NCBI RefSeq assembly: GCF_022965805.1 | Contig: NW_027330869.1 | Span: 79,439-143,438 of the forward strand | Length of the DNA: 64,000 nt | Origin: Primulina eburnea | Taxonomy: Eukaryota > Streptophyta > Magnoliopsida > Lamiales > Gesneriaceae | Reading direction: 5' to 3' | Part shown: in pieces, positions 1 to 9,621 of the stretch | Layout of the letters: each line of letters begins with the position of its first letter | Numbering within the stretch: the stretch's first letter is position 1 | The notes under the pieces: generated by a model | Told to the model about the DNA's origin: nothing | Database searches by the model: none | The model's input: only the letters and a program-made list of their open reading frames with translations | Program-made: the position numbers and the translations under genes

Positions 1-480
1 CACTATTCATATAGATGATTGCATGTGAGATAGAAATAATTACAAATAGACATTTTAAAAATTACGAAATAGTCTTTTAGTCATTTTGTAGTTTTATTAA
101 ATTTTTTGGCCAATATTTTTTATTTCGAGTTTTTTTAATTCTTTAAATTGTTTTTAAAGTTAAATAATTTTTGGTCCATTTTTTATTTTTATTTTGAATT
201 ATTTAATTCTGAAATTTTTATTTTAATTGTTTATTTTTCTAATGAATTAATTAAATTTACTATTTATAATAGTTACCAAATGGAATTAATGAAAAATTTA
301 CTACAAAGAAATACACAACACAATTTATTATAAATACTTATTATCGATTTAATTTAAATTGATAAACATGCGATATTTTTAGACATAAAAAAATAAACAA
401 TACTAAGTGACATATCACCAACAATAAAAAAAACACACACAAAAATAAAGATAAATACATTTTTAGTTCATTGCAATCAT
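1..480. other. AT-rich intergenic DNA
   Basis: Very AT-rich with long T and A runs. The only open frame (148-333) is a low-complexity Phe/Ile/Asn-rich string with no recognisable domain, so I see no gene here. It may be flank of the Harbinger element that follows. Confidence 0.5.
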
Positions 481-489
481 GAGAGTAAA

Positions 490-782
490 CTAGTACGGTG
501 GAAGGTCGGACCCAGATGGTGATGTTCCTCCGAGGAACTGTCCAAATAGTGTAGAAGTCCCGTCGGAGCCATCCCCCATCTCCATTCTTTTGTGTCGATT
601 TTTTTGTTGTCTTTTATGCACATACTAATTCATCAACGCACATAAGGTTCATCATTTTTTTCTCAACATCAATGAGCTGTTGTCGATGTACCTCAGCATT
701 CTCCGTCACAACATCCATTTTCTCAGTACATTTGACCATGTTGGAAATGTCCTTCAAGTGTTCTTCAGTAGCTTTGATCTAA
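490..782 (-). pseudogene. PIF/Harbinger ORF1 remnant (C-terminal tail)
   Basis: Read on the minus strand, this stretch gives an acidic, Lys/Glu-rich coiled-coil-like segment (KATEEHLKDISNMV, then HRQQLIDVEKKMM) that ends at a stop. A second short Gly/Ser-rich tail follows in another frame and ends in DLPPY-stop. It resembles the C-terminus of the Myb/NAM-associated ORF1 protein that accompanies plant PIF/Pong/Harbinger transposases and helps them bind DNA. The transposase remnant lies about 1 kb away on the opposite strand, so the two would have been divergent. The N-terminal Myb/SANT part was not found. The family assignment is inference. Confidence 0.35.
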
Positions 783-858
783 AGGTGCGTATTGAAAGAA
801 CTTTATTTTGAATGTACAATGCATCTCTGACATATTACAGAGTTTCTATATTAGTGGG

Positions 859-1480
859 TGAAAACTCGTGCCAGATGACTTGTCTTTGCTAGCAAATAGA
901 CATCCCGTGATAGCTGACTGCAACGTAACAACCCTTTAGTTGGCTTTTGAGTGAAAATGCATAGCTCGTGACAGCTACTATATAGACAAGAGTTGACAGA
1001 TGAGTTGTCTCTAATTGCGACTAGACAACACGTGATAGCTGACTTGTCTTTGATAGAGAACCCCTAGTTGGATTAGTGGAAATTCATAGCTCGTGATAAA
1101 TATTTTTCAACAAAGTAAACAAAACCAAGTCAATGCGAAAACAAAAGAAGCCCAATCAATAACTGCATAACAAAAATAATTTTTGTGGCTTCACCCTGAA
1201 CCCCAAGCAGGGGCGCGGTGCCCCCCGCACGCCCCAGTGAACTCATCGTGAAGTTTGATCCGAGAAATTTGTGGATGTGATTAAACAGTTCTTTAATCAA
1301 ACTATCAAAATCCTTGGATAAATTGGCTCTTGATACCTTGAAGAAATTTTGGAGAGAAAACAATATGTTGAGATATGACATGTCTCTGATTGTGACTAGA
1401 CTATTCGTGATAGCTGCAACTAGACAACACCCGTCAGTCGGCTTTATTGAAATACATAACCCGTGACAAAAAAATGACTT
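859..1480. repeat. Degenerate internal repeats of the Harbinger element
   Basis: Imperfect copies of phrases such as CATAGCTCGTGA, GACTTGTCTTTG and GACTAGACAACACGTGATAG recur at about 859-1130 and again at 1378-1480. Between them, 1190-1250 is an unusually GC-rich island (GGGGCGCGGTGCCCC) in otherwise AT-rich DNA. No coding frame survives. The stretch lies between the divergent ORF1 and transposase remnants, where the element's regulatory region would be. Confidence 0.4.
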
Positions 1481-1593
1481 GGCTTTTATTCCATTTAATA
1501 TTTAAAAAATTAAAATATCTAATATAACTAAAAAATGTCATCACTTATTTAAAGACCAGTGGCTTCTTGATAATTTACTAATCTTGCTCAAAA

Positions 1594-2935
1594 ATGAATT
1601 TTCATGAGGGAGGTCCTTCAAGTTTTTCTTTCTAGTCGTCCTCTTCATTATCGGACGGCGAAGATCAACCTAGTGACAACATAGAGAATGAGTTAAATTG
1701 TATTGGCGAACAACAAACGGTTTTAAGCCAACTCATAAACAGTGGTACCGTTTTCTCCAATTACTTCGAAGAATGTGATAATTTGCACAGTCGATGCTCG
1801 GTCCTTGGCCATGTTGTGATTAATCGAGGCAGATTAGCCGCTGAACAACGTTTGTACAATGACTACTTTTCTAAGTCTCCAATGTACAATGAATCAATGT
1901 TCAATTGACATTTTCGAATGTCTCGTCAACTATTCTTGTGAATTATGGAATTCGTTCAACAACATGATAATTACTTCGTACATAAAGTAGATGCGTTGGG
2001 GAGGCCCAAGTTGTCCCCATATAACAACTACAATGTGTATCTTAGCATACAGAGTGGCGGCAGATTCAACGGATGAGTATATTAAAATTGGGGAGTTTAC
2101 TGTGATTGAAAGTTTAAAAAGATTTTGTCGGGTTGTGATGGAGGTGTTTGGTAACTCGTATCTTCAGTTTCCCAATGCTGAGGACATTGAAAGGATTCTC
2201 CTCATTGGAAAACAACGTGGATTCTCGTGGATGATGTGAAGCCTAGATTGTATACATTGGAAGTGAAAAAACTGTCCAAAAAGTTGGGCTGGACAAAATG
2301 ATGGTCTCAACAGAAAACCAACAATCATTTTGCAAGATATAGCAGATTACGAGTTGTGGATATGACATGCATAATTTGGTTTGCCATGTTCAAACAATGA
2401 CATTAATGTGTTGTCAAAACCTCATCTCTTTATTAAATTGGCCAATGGGGTAGCTCTCGCCGCTATGTGATACAAGGAAAAAAATACACCATGAGATACC
2501 ACCTAACATATGGTATATATCCAAAGTGGGTCACTCTAGTAGAAACAGTTCACAATCCACAAGGTCCAAAGAAGAAATATTTTGCAGCACGACAAGAAAG
2601 TTATAGAGAAGATGTTGAACGAACATTTGGAGTATTAAAATCAAAATGGGAGATAATCACTGGACCTGCACGAGTTCGGAGCAAACAAGTGCTGCATAAT
2701 ATCATGACAACATTCATTATAATGCATAATATGATTATTGAAGATGAAAGAAAATGGAATATGCCACTCACAGATTATCACGAGGCATCCATCCCAGATG
2801 TTGAAATGACACGTGATGAGCATGCCTGATTTCAAGAGTTTCTAGCACGCTATCGTAAAATAAAAGATAAATTGGCTCACTATGCACTTCGAGATGCTCT
2901 TATTGACCCATTTGTGGGAGGAGTACAATAATTCA
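1594..2935 (+). pseudogene. PIF/Harbinger DDE transposase pseudogene (HARBI1/ALP1-like)
   Basis: Pieces of one plant Harbinger transposase lie in order in different frames. Near 1820-1975 are RGRLAAEQRLYNDYFSKSP and an FRMSRQLF-like segment, typical of the N-terminus. At 1991-2239 is RWGGPSCPH...ADSTDEYIKIGEFT...ERILLIGKQRGF. At 2467-2829 is the end of the DDE domain, with HNPQGPKKKYFAARQESYREDVERTFGVLKSKW, where the Glu of REDVERTFGVL fits the catalytic acid. The tail LAHYALRDALIDPFVG follows to 2935. An early stop at about 1633, further stops and frame changes, and loss of the central DDE part make it inactive. The family endonuclease cuts and pastes DNA with 3-bp TWA-type target duplications. 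No intact termini were identified. Confidence 0.8.
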
Positions 2936-3141
2936 GAATATTAGTAATTTTAATGTTCAATTTTGTGTTGTTCTTTAAATCATATGTGCGTTTATGTTTG
3001 TCTTGATTTATATTTTATGTCTGTATGATTTTAAATACATCGAATCAAATACACATGTAATTGTGTCATGTTTAATTAATTAAGTTTAGTTAAATAATAC
3101 ATTATGAAATTAATTAATTATATGTGTGTGTATATGTGTAT

Positions 3142-3300
3142 TCGAAAATGAAATAAATTAAAGAAATAAAATATTTTGTAATATTTATAGGATATAGGTT
3201 GAAAATAAAATAAATTAAAGAAATAGTATAGGATATATGTTGAAAATGAAATAAATTAAAGAACTAGAGTATTTGGTAATATTTAAAGGATATGAGTTGG
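3142..3300 (+). repeat. Three subterminal tandem repeats
   Basis: Units starting near 3142, 3201 and 3242 share AAAATGAAATAAATTAAAG, then AAATA, a variable stretch (shortened in unit 2) and RTATTTRTAGGATATRGGTTG. They sit just 3' of the transposase remnant. The following 3340-3390 stretch contains ATGGGTTGGAGATGG, a sequence typical of plant Harbinger ends, so these are probably subterminal repeats of that element. Confidence 0.5.
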
Positions 3301-3399
3301 AGAAAATTTTTTAAAATAGATATCCATGGATTTATATTTTGGAGGATAGATGACGAAAAATAGATGATATGGGTTGGAGATGGTCTTACAAATGGCTGC

Positions 3400-4145
3400 A
3401 ATGGAAAATATGTATTATAAATTGTTATGATTTTATTTAATTCATAAAAGATTAGTTTTTTTTTTCTTCATATTTTTCTATTGTGGCAAAGTATGTTCCA
3501 ACAAATTCTTTTAAAGCATCAAGTTGTTATTGAAAATGTGTATTATATATCTATGATACATCATTACAATTTTTAAAAAATTATAAATTTAATTTTAAAA
3601 CAAAAAAAAATACTTTTTTTGCCATAGTTTTACGTATTAAAAGTACAATGATATTGGAAATTTTTTTCTCTGGATTTTATGGTAGATGTTTCCTCTTGTT
3701 TTTGTGTTTTATAAAAATAATATTATTATAAAGAATAGGTATTATACATGGGAAGGAAAATTAGTATTTTTTTTTTGGAGTACTATTTATTGGAGTCTCG
3801 TTTCCTAATATTTAACAATATAGTTTATTATGTTAAAAAAACAATATAAATTATTCAAAAATTAATAATATAATTATATAGGTATTATATTATTATGTGT
3901 TCGATCCATGCAAGTTAATCAATACATAAAATAAAGTTACTTGGAATATATAATTTAGGAGAAATATAATATTTTTTCTCTATAAATATGTCACAAATAA
4001 AATGTAATTTGACCTAAAAGTTGACTCTACTGCGAATACGCACGGGTGTGAAAATTTGTATCACAAATATTTATTTTTCGAGGAAATATTACAAATTATA
4101 TATTATAAATTGCGTGCCTTGGAAAAATATAATGCTGATGCAACT
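3400..4145. other. AT-rich intergenic spacer
   Basis: No open frame, RNA gene or repeat structure was recognised. The region is AT-rich with long homopolymer runs. Confidence 0.4.
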
Positions 4146-4154
4146 TTTATTCTT

Positions 4155-4336
4155 GGCAAAAACTTGTATGAGACGGTCTCACGGGTCGTATTTGTGAGAC
4201 GGATCTCTTATTTGGGTCATCCATGAAAAAGTATTACTTTTTATGCTAAGAGTATTACTTTTTATTGTGAATATAGGTAGGGTTGATCCGTCTCACGGAT
4301 TAAGATCCGTGAGACGATCTCACATGAGATCTACTC
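4155..4336 (+). mobile_element. Palindromic MITE, copy 1 (182 bp, 9-bp TSD)
   Basis: The element begins GGCAAAAACTTG and ends ATCTACTC. It is flanked on both sides by TTTATTCTT (4146-4154 and 4337-4345), a perfect 9-bp duplication. Each end carries the near-palindrome GTGAGACGGTCTCAC, and internal to it an inverted pair GTGAGACGGATC / GATCCGTCTCAC. It has no coding capacity. A 9-bp duplication and ends starting with G suggest mobilisation by a Mutator-like transposase; that is inference. Confidence 0.8.
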
Positions 4337-4544
4337 TTTATTCTTATAGCAAACTATGTTAATTATCTTCTTATTTCCGACAAATAACGCATAAACTATG
4401 TAATCCATATTCCATGTTCCATATCATTTTAGCATTAAATTTATAAAATTATTGTTGACAATTGTTTACGGAAAAATTAATTATAAACTTATATAATTTG
4501 AATTAATCATTTTAAAAAATGAGCGAAAACATATATGATGATAC

Positions 4545-5225
4545 CCTTGGAAGAGCCCGGGTCAGACATTAAATGGATAGCCCAAATCAGGGTAAGTTTG
4601 CGGGAGGAGCTCGTCACTCGTCAGTAGCCGGGCAGGTGAGTACCCGAGGCATCTTCATCTCGGGCTACCAGAAGCCCGGACTTTCATACAAGCTCCCAGG
4701 AGGTTTTTTACCCGGGCTACCTCGAAAGTATCACCTCACTCGAATGCAACAATATGAGATACCTTATGCTTGACAATCATTACTGTCAGAATCACATAGG
4801 TTTGGCGTGTCAGAAAAATTGTCAGAAAGTAAGGTATGGTCAACCATCTTACCCTAACTGGTAAGTAGGCACTGAAAACAAGGTAATCATGGATTTCATT
4901 CCTATAAATAACATGTGTGATTTATATTCAAAGAGAGATTGCATATTCACGGATACTGATACACCCGCTTACACAGCCGTTTTCATCATCTTAACTTACT
5001 AACTTAAGCATCAGAGTGGCTACGCCGGACACCCCTCTGACGCTCATTCACGAGTTCATCTTCTTGTTTGCAGGATATAGATGCAGCATCCCCATATTAC
5101 CTTTCACATAGACATACTTTCCCCTCAAAATATATTCTCTTGTTCATTTTTCTTTAACAAAACTCTTATCTGATTCGATAAATTACCCTGATCCAGTTCA
5201 TCTAATTCACTCAGATCACATCAAT
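4545..5225 (+). mobile_element. Orphan LTR-like fragment of a Tat-type Ty3 element
   Basis: The first half is rich in CCCGGG words, as in the Tat LTRs at 12330-22085. A TATA-like TATAAATA lies near 4905. The phrase CTTAAGCATCAGAGTGGC...GCCGGACACCCCTC at about 5005-5040 matches the same phrase in the 13937-14803 LTR (CTTAAGCATTGGAGTGGTC...GGACACCCCTC), followed in both by CATTCACG and a CTTGTTTGCAG-like stretch. It is therefore a related but distinct LTR, or an LTR plus leader, without coding sequence. The small open frame at 4573-4773 is a by-product. Boundaries are approximate. Confidence 0.55.
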
Positions 5226-6140
5226 ATACATAATAGTTGCTATAATTTATGGAAAACATGAAATCGTGTTATTATCATTTTTTTATGATATAAACTAAAC
5301 GATATTAGCAAGTTTGAATTAAATATCAATTTGATAAGATTGATGGGAATGGAGAGAGGGGAAAAAGTACAAACAAAGCATTTAAATTCATTTGACATAG
5401 TTAAAATGACAAAGGACCAAATTTCATCAATCGTCGCAATTTTGTCATTGCTGTGGAGACACACCATAGTCCCAAGTACCTTACAGTTCCAAATAAACTT
5501 AATATAATAGTATAGTATTAATTTTCATAATTAATCTAATGTTTCTTATGCTTACATGACATTGGATTTATCAGTAAAATTTGGTGTCATGACATGATTA
5601 ATTCGATCATTTATTAGATCTAAAGATCTTAATATATTTCGAGTCGTGGGTTTATAAAATATCTTACTCCTTACACACTTGGATCATTGGATATGATATA
5701 AACAACAATGTTCATTGTCATATCTGTAATTCGGAAAATCTGGAGTAATTTTTTAAAAACTAACTAATTGCGACTAATTAAAAAATTTAAAACATAACCC
5801 AATCAAATTATATGAGTATTTAAATAATATTCATCTTGGCAAAAGAGTTGTTGAAAGTTTTAAAAGGTGTTTTATTAGAATTTGTTTTGATAAATAATAT
5901 ATGTTGATCTTTGATTAAAAGTAAAAGAAAGAAGAATAAATTATCATTGAATAATAAATTATCATATTGTTTTTCTGATAATTAATAAAATATTTTTTGG
6001 GTGCAATAATTGTCTTTGATTGGTAGAACGATCGAACCGTAGTGTTTGAGCTGCTGTGCAGTTTAAAAGATTTGAGTTGCACAATTACCACTAACTATAG
6101 TTTTGATAAAGCGGCAAGCGTTCGGTCCTACAATATTAAT
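5226..6140. other. Intergenic spacer
   Basis: AT-rich DNA with no convincing gene. The open frame on the minus strand at 5240-5467 has no recognisable domain. Confidence 0.4.
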
Positions 6141-6155
6141 AATATTAGTTATTAA

Positions 6156-6571
6156 TAGGGGTGGGTACGGTACGGTATACCGTATCGAAGAAAATTAGTA
6201 TGGAATTTTTCCATACCAATACCGAAAATTCGGTATACCGCACATTCGGTATACCGAATTTTCGATATGAAAAAGTTCATACCGGTACCGTACCGACATC
6301 AAAAATTTTGTCGGTATACCGAAAAAATGTCCGTATACCGTATACCGAAATTTTTTCGGTATACCGAACTTAAAAAATAATAATAATTATTATTTTTGGT
6401 ATTTTGGTCTATACCAAAATATCGAAAAAAAATATTCCATACCGATACCGAAAATTTCGGTACGGTATGATACCGTACCGATACCGAAAGTTCGGTATAC
6501 CGATTTTTTCAGTAAGTTCGGTATTTTTTCGGTGCGGTTTTTTGGTATTTCGATATTTTTTCCCACCTCTA
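6156..6571. mobile_element. hAT-like MITE made of CGGTATACCG words, 8-bp TSD
   Basis: The element starts TAGGGGTGGG and ends CCCACCTCTA, a 10-bp terminal inverted repeat with one mismatch. GTTATTAA flanks both sides (6148-6155 and 6572-6579). An 8-bp duplication with TAGGG ends fits the hAT superfamily. The interior is almost entirely permutations of the self-complementary words CGGTATACCG, GGTACCG and GAAAATTCGG. Open frames here (6161-6607) are repeat translations, not proteins. Confidence 0.8.
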
Positions 6572-6815
6572 GTTATTAAGGATTATAATTTAAATTCAAT
6601 GATTTGATTGATGTAAAATACATAATTAATAAATTGATAAATAATATAATCAAATAAATACCAAATTGAATAAAATAAATAATATGCAACTTCAAACGTC
6701 AATTACTTTTTCTTTCCATTTACTTGTGTTTTACATGATTGAATAAAAATAACTTATGTGTGTATCAAAAGCAATTTTCAAAGAATCATTTTAGTCAAGA
6801 AATATAGAGAGATTA

Positions 6816-8644
6816 TGTGGGGACCCGGACGCTAATCATAATCATAATCGTCATTGGGACTAATTAATCAATTATAAAACAGGGTCTAAAATTTTTTTTT
6901 TTAAAATGCGGAACGTAGTGACAACAATCTAATATACAACTCAGTATATAATAAAGTATAAGTCCTGTACCGTCTACAATTCAGTACAAACTAAGGTTCA
7001 ACAACTACTATCAAGTGTTCAAACCCTATATACAATCCAAGTCCGGAGCCTCCACTCTAATCACGATCTCTCCTCATCTCCTGGACCCTGAACATGTCCC
7101 CCCTGTTGTCATGTACACATACAAACAAGACAACAGCCGGATAACTCCGGTGAGAATAAATCCCAGTATAAATCAAAGAACATGCAGTCATATGTTCAAT
7201 ACAAATTATGAAACAGATAACAGTAATACATATCAAAATCAGAAATGTAAACAATATCAATCTGTCGACAATACTCGTGACTCCACGGTTCAGACTAGAC
7301 TCATTCCTAGCCTAGGGATCCCGGTTTCCAGATATGACATTCCTATATCGACAACCAGTAATAGAAAAGACTCCAGTTATATCCAAGTCGATATAACCAA
7401 ACATCCAGTGTCCAGACGCATCCGTCATAGACTATGGTCTATCACCATATCTTGTGACATCGTGCAATGTACCCGTGGTTACCTGCCACTATCAGGTACT
7501 TCTGTCACAAGATTACTCGTCTAATGCATGCTCCTATAACTCCATAGAACAAGCATCTAAATCAAATCATTAAACACAATGATAAACAAATAATAAGTAT
7601 GTGATTTAGGGAAACTCAAGTACATCCTACTTGAGTCGATGTCCCAATACACATTGACTTATACCTTCCGTTGCAATTTCGGTCTGGAATCCAAACTCTG
7701 TCAATCCCTCAATCTGACAATGGCAATACCAATAATCTCATATCAATATACCATTCGAATTACTAACAATCTGATTAATCTGGATTTAATTCAAAATCAA
7801 CGGCATAATGGTACAGTCTTAGTATCCCCGTCAATACCAAATCAACAGACATCAATTACCAATCATAACTCCTATCCATTACAATCTGTAATTCAATCAC
7901 AATTCAAATCTGTCCGGTATAAATCAATATACCCTAAAAATTCATAACAATTCCATAATCAGTCTGTTTCTCAATCTGACTTCAATTCTACGATGTCTAA
8001 TATGTCAAGAACATCATATATGAATTCCATTCAATTCTGACAACATCATAATTTGAAAGCATGTCAAAACGTAGTAAAACTTACGTCAAGTTGTAGTCTA
8101 CGTTGCTAGGAACTCGGTACCGAAGTCGGAATTAAAATCTAACGGACGGATTGATCGTAAATCGAATTCTGGAATCAAGGAGCAAAGTTTTCCCCGGATT
8201 TCCGTTTTCCCCCTTTTCTGAAAGAAGCTTGCATGTATATATATATATATATATACACATACGTAACATGCGAAATGGCAAATGGCTCACTCTTGGCCAA
8301 CCACGTCTCGTGCATATGCGCGATCACCTTCCGCGCATATGCGCGAGACATTCTGTCTCGGCGCGTAGCTTCACGGGGACTCGCGCATATGCGCGACACT
8401 CTTCCGCGCATATGAACGAGGATTTCTTCACAACTCTCGGGTTGTGCCGCGCATATGCGCGAGGCCTACTGTCTGCTTGGCACATGTGCGCGCGTTCTGT
8501 CGTGCATGTGCGCCGATGCTACTGTCCTCGCACATACATTTCCACACGTATTCTTATTTCGTGTCCGGATTAATCCTCTCATAATCATGTCAAATTATAA
8601 TTCAATAATTATAGATTATTAGGATTAAATTTCCGGACATTACA
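6816..8644 (-). mobile_element. Solo LTR, Ty3/Tekay-like family, perfect 5-bp TSD
   Basis: On the minus strand the LTR starts TGTAATGTCCGG (at 8644) and ends GGGTCCCCACA (at 6816). GATTA is duplicated at 6811-6815 and 8645-8649. No internal coding region is present, so this is a solo LTR left by recombination between two LTRs. It is the same family as the LTR at 57951-59842: both share the 5' end, a central GACTTCGGTAC block and a 3' end with ACGTTCCGCATTTTAA followed by the GGTCCCCACA terminus. A TA microsatellite lies at 8235-8255 and a GC-rich palindrome cluster at 8305-8530. Open frames across it (7015-7524, 8151-8573 and others) are not genes. Confidence 0.92.
8305..8530. repeat. CGCGCATATGCGCG palindrome cluster inside the solo LTR
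   Basis: The 14-bp perfect palindrome CGCGCATATGCGCG occurs at 8332-8345, 8382-8395 and 8448-8461. At least four imperfect versions lie near 8310, 8404, 8485 and 8505. The cluster is very CpG-rich against an AT-rich LTR and starts about 115 bp from the LTR 5' end. Confidence 0.85.
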
Positions 8645-8737
8645 GATTATCTTTCTTTTTTTCCCTAATAAAACAAGGAATAAAACTTTCTTAACCATTT
8701 GAGTGATACATAAAATCATTTTCAATAAATAAACGAA

Positions 8738-8841
8738 GAGTAGGTCTCTGAGACGGTCTCACGAATCTTTATTTCTGATCCAAATAAGAGATCTGTCTCA
8801 CAAAATACGATTTGTAAGACCATCTCACACAAGTTTTTACC
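8738..8841 (-). mobile_element. Palindromic MITE, copy 2 (104 bp, deleted interior)
   Basis: It starts GAGTAGGTCTC and ends AAGTTTTTACC, the reverse orientation of the 4155 copy. Flanks ATAAACGAA (8729-8737) and ATAAATGAA (8842-8850) form a 9-bp duplication with one mismatch. The central AT-rich part is missing. It lies about 370 bp upstream of the MYB TATA-like box. Confidence 0.75.
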
Positions 8842-9210
8842 ATAAATGAAACCTTTTTTCTCTCTATTTAATTGTTCAAATCTTGTAAATATCCTAATAT
8901 TACTTTAACATCAAAATAACGTAGAAAAACCTAAATTTTAAACATAATTTATCAAATAAAATCTCTATAAATTTCCAAACAATCTAGTGTGAACTTTAAA
9001 AATTCTGAAACATAATGTTCAATATAATTTATTAAGTAAAATCTTACATAAATTTCGATTTTAGAGAAAAAATATCAGGTATAATAATTTTTAAAATTAA
9101 GAGATTAATACGAAAAATATAATTTTTTTAGTAAAACACCAAAGAAAATCACTTAGAGAAATTTCCTGCATACGGTAAGAATTAGGTCATCAAAGATATA
9201 TACAGTAATA

Positions 9211-9223
9211 TATATATATAAAC
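9211..9223 (+). promoter_or_regulatory. Candidate TATA box of the MYB gene
   Basis: TATATATATAAAC lies about 400 bp upstream of the MYB start codon and is followed by a CT-rich leader (9331-9410), a common plant core-promoter layout. Transcription would start near 9245. A TA repeat could mimic this by chance. Confidence 0.4.
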
Positions 9224-9255
9224 ATCGTTACGCACAAAAACACAGTGGGCTTGTG

Positions 9256-9330
9256 ATGGCGGAAGAGAAGATCAACATCAGCGCCCTGTCCGTGTACAGC
9301 TTTCTGTTACAATTACCCTATGCGCTTTGA
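9256..9330 (+). other. Upstream ORF 1 in the MYB leader (24 codons)
   Basis: ATG at 9256 opens a 24-codon frame starting MAEEKINIS and ending at TGA 9328-9330. It lies just downstream of the candidate TATA box, so it is in the transcript only if transcription starts upstream of it. Very short uORFs follow at 9472-9486, 9483-9494 and 9530-9547. Their number suggests translational restraint of the main frame, but nothing shows that the peptides matter. Confidence 0.4.
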
Positions 9331-9621
9331 TTTCCCTTCCATTTTCTCTCCTGTCTCTCACCTCGGAAACCCTCTCTCTTTCCATTTCCAACGTCTGTCG
9401 ATTTCCCCCCACACGCACATCTTATTCCGAAATCTTTTACTTGCTACCCTCTTCATCACCTGATAATCTTGATGATGGATGGATGACCTCGTAACAGTAC
9501 AAGGACAGAATCATCTGTCAGAGAAAAAAATGGATTTCTTTTTTTAAACAGCAAGAATAGAACCCAGGATTCATACAGAGTTTGCTATCTGCCTTCTTCT
9601 TGGATCTGTTTCGGTTCTTTA

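Noticed and set aside
1190..1260. GC-rich island considered as an organelle DNA insertion or tRNA
   Set aside because: No cloverleaf or recognisable organelle gene sequence could be read; it is too short to assign.
6161..6607. Two open frames with repeated Tyr/Arg/Ile-rich strings
   Set aside because: Pure translation of the CGGTATACCG repeat element.
7015..7947. Open frames of 169 and 102 codons on the plus strand
   Set aside because: They lie inside the solo LTR (minus), have no recognisable domain, and the same LTR region in the other copies does not keep the frames.
8305..8530. Possible CRISPR array from regularly recurring palindromes
   Set aside because: Repeats are 14 bp, irregularly spaced, partly degenerate and inside a plant LTR; no cas genes are present.
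8151..8573. 140-codon frame rich in Arg and His
   Set aside because: It is a translation of the CGCGCATATGCGCG repeats and the TA microsatellite.
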